From positions 1 through 62,739 of the forward strand of contig CAJUID010000014.1 in assembly GCA_910585905.1 (NCBI GenBank): DNA of 62,739 nucleotides, in the 5' to 3' direction. Below the pieces are notes generated by a model, which worked only from the letters and a program-made list of their open reading frames with translations, was not told the DNA's origin and made no database searches. Shown here one piece after another: positions 44,459-52,821 of the stretch. The first letter of the stretch is position 1. Every line of letters starts with the position of its first letter. Position numbers and translations under genes: made by a program. This DNA is from an uncultured Lachnospiraceae bacterium. GTDB lineage: Bacteria > Bacillota > Clostridia > Lachnospirales > Lachnospiraceae.

Positions 44459-46159
44459 ATGAAGAGAGTTAGGATTCTGGCAGCAGTTTTGTCTGCTGCT
44501 ATATTATTGTCCGGGCTGGCAGGCGGTAGCACCACAGAAGCGCAGGCGGCTTGGCATTTTGAACAAATAAGGGATAAGGAAGCTGCAAGGGTTTCTTGGC
44601 CTATTGGGCCAAATAAAAAGAAGCTTTCTTGCGATTCTGCTATTGTTATGGAGCTTTCCACAGGGCTGATTCTATATCAGAAAAATATGCATAAGAAGCA
44701 TTACCCGGCAAGTATCACAAAAATTCTTACTGCGATGCTGACGGCAGAAAATTGTGCAAACAGCGAGGTCGTTACATTTTCTCAGGAGGCGGCTTATGGT
44801 ATAGAGAGAGGCAGTTCTACGATTTTTACGGAACCAGGAGAGAAGTTGACAATTGAGCAGTGCCTTTATGCAATAATGCTCCAGTCAGCAAATGAGGTCT
44901 GTCTTGGTGTAGGGGAGCATATTTCTGGCTCTATTGGAAAATTCGTAGATTTGATGAATAAGCGAGTTAAAGAATTAGGTTTAAAAGATACACACTTTAA
45001 TAATCCAAATGGGTTGCCGGATCCTAAGCACTATACATCAGCATATGATATGGCGGTTATTTCGAGGGAAGCAATGAAAAATGCTACATACCGAAAGGTA
45101 ACTGCAGCCCGGAGATATATTATGCCAAAGACGAATAAACATAAGGAGGAGCGCCCATGGGATAACCATCACCAAATGATAAACGGTTATGAGCATCCGA
45201 AATATGAGTATAAATATTGCATAGGCGGAAAAACAGGATATACACATGCTGCGGGAAATACGTTGGTTACATATGCAGAAAAAAATGGCATGGAGCTTGT
45301 GTGCGTTATTATGAAGGCCAAAGGGCCAAAGCAGGGTGAGCCGAATGAATATACAGATACAACATCCCTGCTGAATTTTGGGTTTGAGAAATATCAGAAA
45401 TATGCTGTGGATGAAGACAGCAGCGATATTAATAAGGATTTATTTAATAATTACGATAGCTATTTTGATATGGAGAATTCTCCGGTTCATCTTTCTAGTG
45501 AGTCATCGGTTGTGCTGCCAAAAGGGGTTAAGCTGTCTGAGGCAAAACAGAAGGTTTTTTATAAGGATAATGTTAATCTAAAGACTGGTGATAATGTGAT
45601 TGGGCATGTGACTTATACGTATGGCGGTAAAACAGTCGGTTCAACAGATATCTTGTATACAAAAGAGGAGAGCAGCCTTGACAGTCATCTGGATTCTGCT
45701 TCTAGGGCGGTTGTAGACAGTGAGATACAGCAGTTAAAGGATTCGGAACAAAAGGATAGAAAGAAAGCAAACATATGGAGAAAGGTGAAGAGTACAGTGG
45801 TGGGATTTTTTAAGATTAAGGCAGTTCAGGTCGGGTGTCTTGTGATTGCAGCGATTGTAGTTATATTTTTGCTGGTATGTCTGTTGCGCCATGTTGAGAT
45901 GCCTAAGTTTAGAAGGAGGCGCAGGAGACGCTCAAGCGGCGGATACCGTAGTAAGCAGGGTCGGCGTCAGTATTCCCGCCGAATGAGGAGCGGATATGGT
46001 GAAGTTTCAAAGAAACGTAAAACACGCCGCAATGTCAGCCGGCATTATGAGAAGAAAGCTCCTAATGTGAAGAAAAATAAGAAAAACAGAGGAGTGCGCT
46101 ATCATAAGAATCATAAAAAGACAAAGGAAAGTTTCGGAAAGAATTTCTTTGACTTTTGA
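44459..46159 (+). CDS. D-alanyl-D-alanine carboxypeptidase (DacF-like) with basic C-terminal tail
   Basis: This 566-aa class C-type penicillin-binding protein has a signal peptide (residues 1-30) and all S11 motifs: SITK with Ser at about 85, SAN in MLQSANEVCLGVGE, and KTG in IGGKTGYTHAAGN. It trims the terminal D-Ala of peptidoglycan stems. A beta-rich domain follows, then a transmembrane helix at about 462-482. The last 80 residues are packed with Arg/Lys (RRRRRRSS, KKRKTRRN, KKNKKNRG) and would lie in the cytoplasm, where they may bind nucleic acid or membrane lipids. This tail is unusual for the family. Confidence 0.9.
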   Translation: MKRVRILAAVLSAAILLSGLAGGSTTEAQAAWHFEQIRDKEAARVSWPIGPNKKKLSCDSAIVMELSTGLILYQKNMHKKHYPASITKILTAMLTAENCANSEVVTFSQEAAYGIERGSSTIFTEPGEKLTIEQCLYAIMLQSANEVCLGVGEHISGSIGKFVDLMNKRVKELGLKDTHFNNPNGLPDPKHYTSAYDMAVISREAMKNATYRKVTAARRYIMPKTNKHKEERPWDNHHQMINGYEHPKYEYKYCIGGKTGYTHAAGNTLVTYAEKNGMELVCVIMKAKGPKQGEPNEYTDTTSLLNFGFEKYQKYAVDEDSSDINKDLFNNYDSYFDMENSPVHLSSESSVVLPKGVKLSEAKQKVFYKDNVNLKTGDNVIGHVTYTYGGKTVGSTDILYTKEESSLDSHLDSASRAVVDSEIQQLKDSEQKDRKKANIWRKVKSTVVGFFKIKAVQVGCLVIAAIVVIFLLVCLLRHVEMPKFRRRRRRRSSGGYRSKQGRRQYSRRMRSGYGEVSKKRKTRRNVSRHYEKKAPNVKKNKKNRGVRYHKNHKKTKESFGKNFFDF

Positions 46160-46242
46160 TATAAGTTGCCATAAATAGTAACTAATTTATGGCTTATAGG
46201 AAACGGATGCTACAATTTTTAAGAAAATCGGAGGGATTGAAA

Positions 46243-47913
46243 ATGGATAGGGTTCAAAGGCTTAAGGGCGGGGGAAACAAAAGATATGGAAAAATCGGAA
46301 GGAAAATTGGCTGTGTTGTAGCTTTTATGCAGCTAATCTCTGTTGTACTGGCGGTCGTTATCTGTGTTTTTATGTTTGATTCCCTGGTTACAAAGATGCA
46401 GGAAGACCGTTGTACGAATGGCACCAATATGTTGGCTCATGAGTTAAGCAGAGTGTCTGATGGTGAAGATATTAATCAGATATTAGACGAATTAAAGAGC
46501 CTTATGGGATGTGAATTCACTGTTTTTGAGGGAGACACCAGAGCTTACAGCACCGTTACCAATAATGGAAAGCGGGTGGTAGGAACAAAGCTCTCCTCCG
46601 AGTTAATTGAAATTGTGCTTAAGAAAGGCAAAAGTTATGTTGGCGAAGCGGATATTCTTGGTTCTAGCTATTTGTGTTCTTATGTTCCAACAAAAGGGGA
46701 TGATGGCAAAGTAGATGGCTTGATTTTTGCCGGAATATCAAGAGCTGAGGCTGAGCAGAAAACCCGTGATGTCATTACGATGGCTGCAGTTATTAGTGGT
46801 ATTGTTATTTTTATCTGCATTTTATTTATGGCTGCATATCTTGGGAGACGTGTTTCTTCTCCTCTTGGCAAGATTACGCAAGCTGCAAAGCGCCTGGAAG
46901 GAGGCGATTTGGGCCTGGCGAGTGGTGAAGAGGTTCGGCTTAATGTGCGTTCAAAAGATGAAATCGGTATGTTAGGAGTAATATTTGAAGATACGATTGG
47001 TCAGCTTCGCGGCTATATTGGAGAAATCGGCAACATTCTTGGGGCGATTGCGGATGGGGATTTGACACAGAGTACCAACCAAAATTATTCTGGTGACTTT
47101 TTGTCGATTAAGCAGTCCCTTGACAGTATTCAGAATGCGTTAAACAGGACAATGGGGCAGATTGCTGCCAGTGCTGTCCAGGTATCTGATGGATCGGATC
47201 AGGTGGCCAGCAGCGCCCAGTCTTTGGCTCAGGGCGCGACGGAGCAGGCTAGCTCCGTTGAACAGATTTCTGCTACCGTGACGGACATTGCTGAAAATAC
47301 CAGACAGACTTCCGCTACCACTGTTGAGACAGGAGAATATGTAGATAAGGCTGGTGCCCAGTTGGGTGTTAGTTTGGATTATGTGAAAGAATTGAATGTA
47401 GCGATGGAGCATATTTCTAATTCTTCACAGGAAATTAGCACCATTATCGCCACAATTGAGAATATTGCTTTTCAGATAAGAATTCTCGCCTTAAATGCTT
47501 CTGTGGAGGCTTCCAGGGCGGGCACCGCAGGAAAAGGGTTTGCTGTGGTTGCGGATGAGGTAAGGACGTTGGCTTCCAAGTCTGATGAGGCTGCCAAGGC
47601 GACTAAAGAATTGATTGAGAGTTCAATTGCGGCTATCACAGAGGGTGGCGATGTAGTAAATAAGGTTACGGAAGCTTTAGAACTGACAGGCAAATTTGCA
47701 AGCAATGTAACTACAAACACGGCTGTAGTTGTAGAATCTGTACAGAGCCAGGCGTCTGCAATTGCGCAGGTTGCTGAAGGGATTACCCAAATTTCTGCGG
47801 TGGTTCAGACAAATTCTGCTACAAGTGAGCAGTGTGCCGCTGCCAGTGAGGAGCTGTCCTCTCAGGCTAGTTTGCTTAAAAACCTGATTAGTTCCTTTAA
47901 AATAAGGTCATAA
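46243..47913 (+). CDS. Methyl-accepting chemotaxis protein
   Basis: This 556-aa chemoreceptor has a transmembrane helix at about residues 28-48, a single-Cache-like external domain (about 50-170), and a second transmembrane helix at about 180-200. A HAMP linker (GRRVSSPLGKITQAAKRL) follows, then the signalling hairpin with ENIAFQIRILALNASVEASRAG and GKGFAVVADEVRTLASKS. The tip normally reads AFQTNILALNAAVEAARAG, so this copy has a few changes. GGAGGG before the chosen ATG supports it over an ATG 54 nt earlier. No other chemotaxis gene is in the window. Confidence 0.92.
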   Translation: MDRVQRLKGGGNKRYGKIGRKIGCVVAFMQLISVVLAVVICVFMFDSLVTKMQEDRCTNGTNMLAHELSRVSDGEDINQILDELKSLMGCEFTVFEGDTRAYSTVTNNGKRVVGTKLSSELIEIVLKKGKSYVGEADILGSSYLCSYVPTKGDDGKVDGLIFAGISRAEAEQKTRDVITMAAVISGIVIFICILFMAAYLGRRVSSPLGKITQAAKRLEGGDLGLASGEEVRLNVRSKDEIGMLGVIFEDTIGQLRGYIGEIGNILGAIADGDLTQSTNQNYSGDFLSIKQSLDSIQNALNRTMGQIAASAVQVSDGSDQVASSAQSLAQGATEQASSVEQISATVTDIAENTRQTSATTVETGEYVDKAGAQLGVSLDYVKELNVAMEHISNSSQEISTIIATIENIAFQIRILALNASVEASRAGTAGKGFAVVADEVRTLASKSDEAAKATKELIESSIAAITEGGDVVNKVTEALELTGKFASNVTTNTAVVVESVQSQASAIAQVAEGITQISAVVQTNSATSEQCAAASEELSSQASLLKNLISSFKIRS

Positions 47914-47931
47914 ATCTTAAAAGTTAGTAGG

Positions 47932-47970
47932 ATTAGTGCTCTGTCTGATTAGATGGGGCACTAATTTTTT
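47932..47970 (+). terminator. Terminator after the chemoreceptor gene
   Basis: ATTAGTGC pairs with GCACTAAT, followed by TTTTTTG. Confidence 0.8.
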
Positions 47971-47975
47971 GTATT

Positions 47976-48043
47976 CGCTGAACGCATCTAAATCTGTCCA
48001 TCAAAAAATACTTTTTGACTGGATTCCTCATGTTCGGAAATGC
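47976..48043 (-). pseudogene. Fragment of an ORF6N-protein gene
   Basis: This 68-bp stretch matches 50485-50555 with only a few differences. On the minus strand it encodes SEHEESSQKVFFDGQI-like residues of the middle of that protein, out of any larger frame. It shows that a second, now lost, copy of the ORF6N gene or its element once lay here, left of the present element end. Confidence 0.75.
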
Positions 48044-48101
48044 ACGAAACATTTTATCATTACCAATAAGGAACATATAGCTTATCAGCTCTTTCTTCCT
48101 T

Positions 48102-48347
48102 TCACTCTTGATAACTAATGACAGCAATGACTTTTTCTTCTTTTAATATGAAAGAAACATTCTTCCCTTCTTTCAGCAATTCATTCTTACAAGACAAAAT
48201 ATCTTTGGATACATTATTAGGAAGTTCAGATGAAACGATATATTCACTATTATAAATACAAGATATGTAATCTATAAAAATCTGCCCTAATTGTTCTAAA
48301 CTAATTTCTTTTGCAGGCAACCATGAAAAAATATCTAATACTTTCAT
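48102..48347 (-). CDS. Small hypothetical protein
   Basis: This AT-rich 81-aa protein has no recognised motif (starts MKVLDIFSWLPAKE, ends KVIAVISYQE). It may be a remnant of a larger accessory protein. It lies between the ORF6N fragment and the PhzF gene, on the same strand as both and 70 bp downstream of the latter. Confidence 0.45.
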   Translation of the reverse strand: MKVLDIFSWLPAKEISLEQLGQIFIDYISCIYNSEYIVSSELPNNVSKDILSCKNELLKEGKNVSFILKEEKVIAVISYQE

Positions 48348-48417
48348 TAAAATTATCCCACTTTACTCAATTCTCATAGCGTCCAATATACTTTATAAAA
48401 ATTTGGTTGCATCATAG

Positions 48418-49191
48418 TCATAACAAAATACTTCCTTTTGAATAAATGACTGCATTTCCAGAAATTTTTATATTATTATCGCTACATTCACAATAGAGAG
48501 TGCCTCCTCTTTTAGATAATTGTTTTGCCAGTAGTTTATTTTTTCCCAATTTATTGCTCCAAATTGGTACTAAAGTGCTGTGGGCAGAACCAGTTACTGG
48601 GTCTTCAAACATTAATTCTGGACAAAAATATCTCGAAACAAAATCAGCATTATTACCTTTTGCTGTTATTACAATTCCAAGCCAAGAATTCAATTTTTTA
48701 AGTTTCGTGTAATCTGGAATATAATTTTTAACTTCTTCTTCATTCTTCATTATTACATATAAATCCCGTTCGGAATAAAGCTCAAGCGGCTCAAAATTGA
48801 GTAATTCAACAATATCTGGCTTTTTCATAATATTCTGTGCTATTCTTTTTGGAAAGGTCATTTCATACAAATCCCCTTTTCGAATAACGCTTAAAACGCC
48901 ACTAACAGTTTCAAAATTAACTTTATCTGAATTGCAATCTAAGTGATTAAGGACAATAAAAGCAGCTGCTAATGTTGCGTGACCACAAAGGTCTATTTCA
49001 AATGATGGCGTAAACCATCTTAATATATAATCTTTACCATTCTTATAAATAAATGCTGTTTCGGATAAGTTGTTTTCAAATGCTATATTTTGCATAACCT
49101 CATTGGAAAGTATTTTTTCTGACACACATATGCAAGCTGGATTGCCACTAAACAACTTATCAGTAAAAGCATCAACCACATAGTAATCCAT
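48418..49191 (-). CDS. PhzF-family isomerase/epimerase-like protein
   Basis: This 257-aa protein has the PhzF two-domain pattern. It begins MDYYVVDAFTDKLFSGNPACICV and has NLSETAFIYK with the catalytic-region Glu, then EIDLCGHATLAAAFIVL. The second half holds FEDPVTGSAHSTLVPIW. PhzF-like proteins isomerise small cyclic acids; most, including this one, are not in phenazine operons and their substrates are unknown. The ATG follows AAAGGTG. Its AT-rich codon use differs from the housekeeping genes to the left, suggesting transfer. Confidence 0.85.
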   Translation of the reverse strand: MDYYVVDAFTDKLFSGNPACICVSEKILSNEVMQNIAFENNLSETAFIYKNGKDYILRWFTPSFEIDLCGHATLAAAFIVLNHLDCNSDKVNFETVSGVLSVIRKGDLYEMTFPKRIAQNIMKKPDIVELLNFEPLELYSERDLYVIMKNEEEVKNYIPDYTKLKKLNSWLGIVITAKGNNADFVSRYFCPELMFEDPVTGSAHSTLVPIWSNKLGKNKLLAKQLSKRGGTLYCECSDNNIKISGNAVIYSKGSILL

Positions 49192-49490
49192 ATTAGGCAC
49201 CTTTCACTCTTTAAATTTTTGCTTATTTTACCATATACTTATGAAATTTTCCACAACATGGTTATGTAAAAGACGGCATCAGCTTTCACGCCAACACCGC
49301 TTTTTCCTCGGTCAGTCCGTTATAAAACCCCTGCATTTTTGAAATACCCTACGCTGTCATAGCAACCTCTAAAATAGGCCGTTTACATTAGTGTATTCTA
49401 ACCCTTAAGCTCTATATTTTTATGGCAGCAATGAACTAACTTTTATTTTCGCTCCATGTTATCCACATACAAATGATTTTTCTTTTCATT
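49192..49490. other. Gene-free flank to the left of the element end
   Basis: No supported gene is seen. On the minus strand one stretch (about 49262-49350) reads as a short fragment with NGLTEEKAVLA that may be residue of a mobile-element protein. It ends in AT-rich sequence (TTTTCTTTTCATT) immediately before the 295-bp repeat, a fitting target for Tn916-type insertion. Confidence 0.35.
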
Positions 49491-49785
49491 ATATAAGCAG
49501 ACGGCACTATCTTCAAATGTACGGGATTTTGTAACACCAGAAAAAAGCTCTTTGAACGAGTAACGTTTGACTATTCAATTAGCAGACTTTTTAGCGTGAT
49601 TTTTGCTCCGATTAGCAGAAAAGGCATTTTGATTAGCAAAAATGGCTTCTGCTAATCGCACATTGTTATAAGTTTATATTCTTATGGAAAATGAGAAACG
49701 CCGAAAACCTTGGGAAATTAATGTTTTCGGCGTTGTTTTCAGCGTCGCTAAGAGGATTTGAACCTCCGGCCTACCGCTTAGGAGT
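49491..49785. repeat. 295-bp direct repeat, left copy: likely integrase-side end of element A
   Basis: This is identical at every base to 53578-53872, offset 4087 bp. It starts ATATAAGCAGACGG. It holds several ATTAGCAG sites (49578, 49611, 49631 and inverted at 49650) that look like integrase arm-binding sites. The hairpin AACGCCGAAAAC...GTTTTCGGCGTT lies at 49697-49734, followed by half of a tRNA-like fold. The left neighbour differs between copies and the identity starts abruptly, as expected for the end of an integrated element. Confidence 0.75.
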
Positions 49786-50121
49786 AAAACCATTTGCCAG
49801 TAGGCAGCTCCCTTTTAGTGTTATCTAATCCCTTTATTTCCTTACTTGTCACGGATTAAGAATGTTATCTCGTACCTCCATGTGACTGCTGATTTTAAGG
49901 TGTTTTAAATGCTCCTTTTAGCAGGCGATTAGCAAGAGACTTGAATTTAGGGAAATGTTACGCTGTAAAACCTTTCCCGATTGATACCTGCATTTCACAA
50001 CTAATCCCCGAATAGTTTAAGCTGTTTGCATTTTTCTAAGGTCGCAAATTGCGACCTCAAAGAGTTTCTCATTCCACTTTGCTTTTTTCTAAGGTCACAA
50101 ATTGTGACCTCAAAGAACTCC
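49786..50121. other. Non-coding region right of the left repeat
   Basis: It continues the structure found at 53873-54186 with about two-thirds identity, including conserved blocks such as AATGTTATCTCGTACCTC. It then carries two tandem palindromes: AGGTCGCAAATTGCGACCT at 50039-50057 and AGGTCACAAATTGTGACCT at 50092-50110, each in a repeated TTTTCTA...CAAAGA context. The second ends 11 bp before the ORF6N stop. No gene is seen. Confidence 0.6.
50039..50110. repeat. Tandem palindromes at the 3' end of the ORF6N gene
   Basis: Two 19-bp perfect palindromes, 53 bp apart, differ by compensating changes (GTCGC...GCGAC against GTCAC...GTGAC). They belong to a set of four that also lies inside the gene (50813-50839) and before it (51142-51172). 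Confidence 0.75.
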
Positions 50122-51087
50122 TTATTTCTCCGTTTCCAGTTCCAACCTTTGCAGGATGTCTTTGATAATGCCTGCATCTTGAATTAGATTGATTCCAAAA
50201 CACTTTTTTCCTGCATCTTTCAAAGACGCCCCCACATGGTAGGCTGTCGTTCGGTCAAAAATCAAAAACCTGTCATGAAATACATTGGTATATTTTATTT
50301 TCAATGTCGGGTACTGTGCATTGAAATTATTAACATCAGCTTTCGTCAGCTTCGTCTGTTTCTGCGTATAAATAGTAACTGCAACATCAGACTTTTTCTT
50401 TGAAAGCAGATTCAATGTCCCAACATCCACATATCCGTCTATCAGAGTGATTTCTTTCTCTGATTTTTGAATTAGACTTACTATCAGACTGAACGCATCG
50501 TAAATCTGTCCGTCAAAAAATACCTTTTGACTGGATTCCTCATGCTCGGATATGTACTCAAAAACTCTCTCAAAACGCTCATCTGTTTCCGCTTGGTAAT
50601 TTATCTGGCGAACCTCCATTGCATTTAACCGCTCATACAGCAAAGAGGTATTTGCCATATACTTCCGCATCTCCACAAAAGTGTCCATAATCCTAATGCT
50701 TACTCGGATAGCAACATCACTACGCAAAACAGCAGAAAGCATTGCAATTCCTTGTTCTGTAAAAACAAATGGCAGTTTCCTACGCCCGCCATATCCATTA
50801 TCATCCTCCGAACTTGAAGTCGCAATTTGCGACTTCAAGATTTCATATTCCTCTTTCGTCAGTTGGAATCGGAATCTTTCTGGAAATCTTGAGATATTAC
50901 GTTTTGCCGCTTCATTTAATCGCTTTGTTTCTACTTGATACAACATCGCTAAATCGCTGTCTATCATAACCTGCTGGTTGCGGATAACATATATCATGCT
51001 TTTTATATCGGACTCTGCTGATTCAATACTTATTTCTTGGGTATCATTATTTGCCTTTGTCAGAGCTGTTTGTTCTGTATCAGCCAT
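50122..51087 (-). CDS. ORF6N-domain DNA-binding protein with PLD-like C-terminal domain
   Basis: This 321-aa protein has an ORF6N domain at residues 30-125: VIRNQQVMIDSDLAMLYQVETKRLNEAAKRN, FRFQLTKEEYEILKSQIATSS and LPFVFTEQGIAMLSAVLRS. This domain is common in phage antirepressor-type and mobile-element proteins. A coiled linker follows, then a PLD-like end with FHDRFLIFD (HxRx4D) and YHVGASLKDAGKKCFGIN, which may be a nuclease or only a binding fold. A perfect palindrome inside the gene encodes LKSQIATS, and further copies flank the gene. Its position inside element A marks it as cargo or a regulator of the element. Confidence 0.85.
   Translation of the reverse strand: MADTEQTALTKANNDTQEISIESAESDIKSMIYVIRNQQVMIDSDLAMLYQVETKRLNEAAKRNISRFPERFRFQLTKEEYEILKSQIATSSSEDDNGYGGRRKLPFVFTEQGIAMLSAVLRSDVAIRVSIRIMDTFVEMRKYMANTSLLYERLNAMEVRQINYQAETDERFERVFEYISEHEESSQKVFFDGQIYDAFSLIVSLIQKSEKEITLIDGYVDVGTLNLLSKKKSDVAVTIYTQKQTKLTKADVNNFNAQYPTLKIKYTNVFHDRFLIFDRTTAYHVGASLKDAGKKCFGINLIQDAGIIKDILQRLELETEK
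50813..50839. repeat. 27-bp perfect palindrome inside the ORF6N gene
   Basis: CTTGAAGTCGCAA and TTGCGACTTCAAG flank a single central base. On the coding strand it specifies the LKSQIATS residues of the ORF6N domain. Confidence 0.8.
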
Positions 51088-51141
51088 CTTTATCGCCCTT
51101 TCTATTTTGAAATGCCAGATTGAAACCTCAAAACTATGAGT

Positions 51142-51172
51142 AACTTGAAATCACAATTTGCGACTTCAAGTT
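51142..51172. repeat. Palindrome upstream of the ORF6N gene
   Basis: AACTTGAA...TTCAAGTT encloses TCACAATTTGCGA, an imperfect copy of the internal palindrome, 55 bp before the start codon. That is a likely operator position. Confidence 0.7.
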
Positions 51173-51306
51173 CTGCTGCTTCGTATATCCTTAAACTTGA
51201 AATTCTAAATCGGAATACCAAGTTTTATGTACGCTTATTGTTTGCTTTTACAGTATATCACACATTTTTCTATGGGGATAGCTATAATCTCATCTCGCCT
51301 GTATTT

Positions 51307-52590
51307 TTAAGCAGTCAAAACACTAATGAATATCGCTGCAATCGAAATGATAATGGTAAGTATCATAAGTCTCTGATTATTTTTCGTATAATTTATTTCA
51401 GACAATACTTTTAGGTAGGAAAAATTATTTTCATAAATTTTCTTATACTTGGCTATATCGTTCTCATGATACTCTTTCAAGTCCTGCTTTTTCCCAAAAC
51501 TATAAAAGTCCCATGCTTTATTAAACGCTGTATAGATGTCTTTTTCTTTTCTGCTTTCAACCTCCGAAACACTTTGTAGCTTATTAAGTAGCTTTTTAAA
51601 TTCCTTGTTATAAGCGATGCTTTTTCTCCCTGTCGAAAATTTTGAAAACTCTCTTTCAAATAGTTTCAATTCTCTATATCCGAAGAAACAATAAAAAAAC
51701 TCATTTCTATAGGTTGCAATATACTCACATATATTAAACTGTGGAAAACGGTTGTTTCCTGTAAGCATACAGTAATTGGGCTTGTCAAAATCGGAACAAA
51801 TAACATAGTTCCATTTTTTATTATAATAGGCTATTACAATTCCTTTGAGATATAGTCTATCAATATCTATCGGAGCTTTCCTTATCCTATATTCCGCATT
51901 AATCAACGGATTATTTTTCCCCTGTTCACTATATAAAAAGCTTGTAATATAATGTTGACAAATTAGAGGAAAACTTTCTTCTGTCATCTGTCCCGCCAAT
52001 CCGTAGTCCATATCGTCTTTGCGTTTGCCTTCTTTTTTACTTATGTGATGCCATATTATATAATCTTTGGAAGTAAGATTCCTAATATTATCATATACAA
52101 ATTGATTATAATTCTCTTCGTCTAAAGGCTTTTTAAATGTAAAGCAATATTCAATCAGTGCAAAATAACTATTAATCTGCGCCCAAGTCGCTTTAATACT
52201 TTTTATATATTTATCCTCTAATAATTCAATCTCCGCAAAACATCCATAGCCAGATTCAGAATATTGAAGATGAACATAGTCATATTTATGGAATATAGAA
52301 GGCTTTTTATAATGATTATGAACTTTAAACTTCTTTTTCGGTAAGGAATAAAGTTTCTTTAATACCTTTGTAACGCCATCATTGGACAATACATCACAAA
52401 TGGATAAATGGGTTACTACAGAATCTTCATAATAATCTGCCTGTTCTTCTTCCTGAATGTTTTCCTCTTTGTCAGAATCATGTGTCGCTTTCTCATATTC
52501 TGCCTTTCGTTTTATTTTTTCCTCTTTATATTTATCAGAATTTACATAATTCCAGTAGTATTCAATCCATTTTTTAGCCCCTTTTTGCAT
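51307..52590 (-). CDS. Unrecognised 427-aa tail-anchored protein (element cargo)
   Basis: I recognise no family. The protein is hydrophilic and rich in Lys, Glu, Tyr and Phe, with a charged N-terminus (residues 20-50 nearly all Lys/Glu/Asp). A middle region holds many aromatic residues (YDYVHLQYSESGYGCF, YNKKWNYVICSDFDKPNYC, YRNEFFYCFFGYRELKLFE). One hydrophobic helix at the very C-terminus (LMILTIIISIAAIFISVL) would anchor it in the membrane with the bulk inside the cell. It is AT-rich and stands alone between the ORF6N gene and a broken integrase gene. Such lone membrane-anchored cargo can be anti-phage or exclusion proteins, but that is a guess. Confidence 0.6.
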   Translation of the reverse strand: MQKGAKKWIEYYWNYVNSDKYKEEKIKRKAEYEKATHDSDKEENIQEEEQADYYEDSVVTHLSICDVLSNDGVTKVLKKLYSLPKKKFKVHNHYKKPSIFHKYDYVHLQYSESGYGCFAEIELLEDKYIKSIKATWAQINSYFALIEYCFTFKKPLDEENYNQFVYDNIRNLTSKDYIIWHHISKKEGKRKDDMDYGLAGQMTEESFPLICQHYITSFLYSEQGKNNPLINAEYRIRKAPIDIDRLYLKGIVIAYYNKKWNYVICSDFDKPNYCMLTGNNRFPQFNICEYIATYRNEFFYCFFGYRELKLFEREFSKFSTGRKSIAYNKEFKKLLNKLQSVSEVESRKEKDIYTAFNKAWDFYSFGKKQDLKEYHENDIAKYKKIYENNFSYLKVLSEINYTKNNQRLMILTIIISIAAIFISVLTA

Positions 52591-52793
52591 TATTTTCCTC
52601 CATCAGATTCTAATTAATTTCAATCTTAGTGTAACATATATCAACAAATTTTTCCATAAATGCAAGGGACATAAATGCTTTCGCCAGTAAAAAGGGTTAG
52701 AAAAAACTTACCAGAAAGATTGGTATTTGTAACCTCTTGTCTAAAGGAAAAGACTTATCACTTCAATTTAATTCGCTGAAAAACCAATCAATA

Positions 52794-52821
52794 AAAGGCA
52801 ATCTATAAAAAGATTGCCTTT
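52794..52821 (-). terminator. Terminator of the broken integrase gene
   Basis: AAAGGCAATCT and AGATTGCCTTT form an 11-bp stem around ATAAAA. T-rich sequence follows on the minus strand. Confidence 0.75.
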
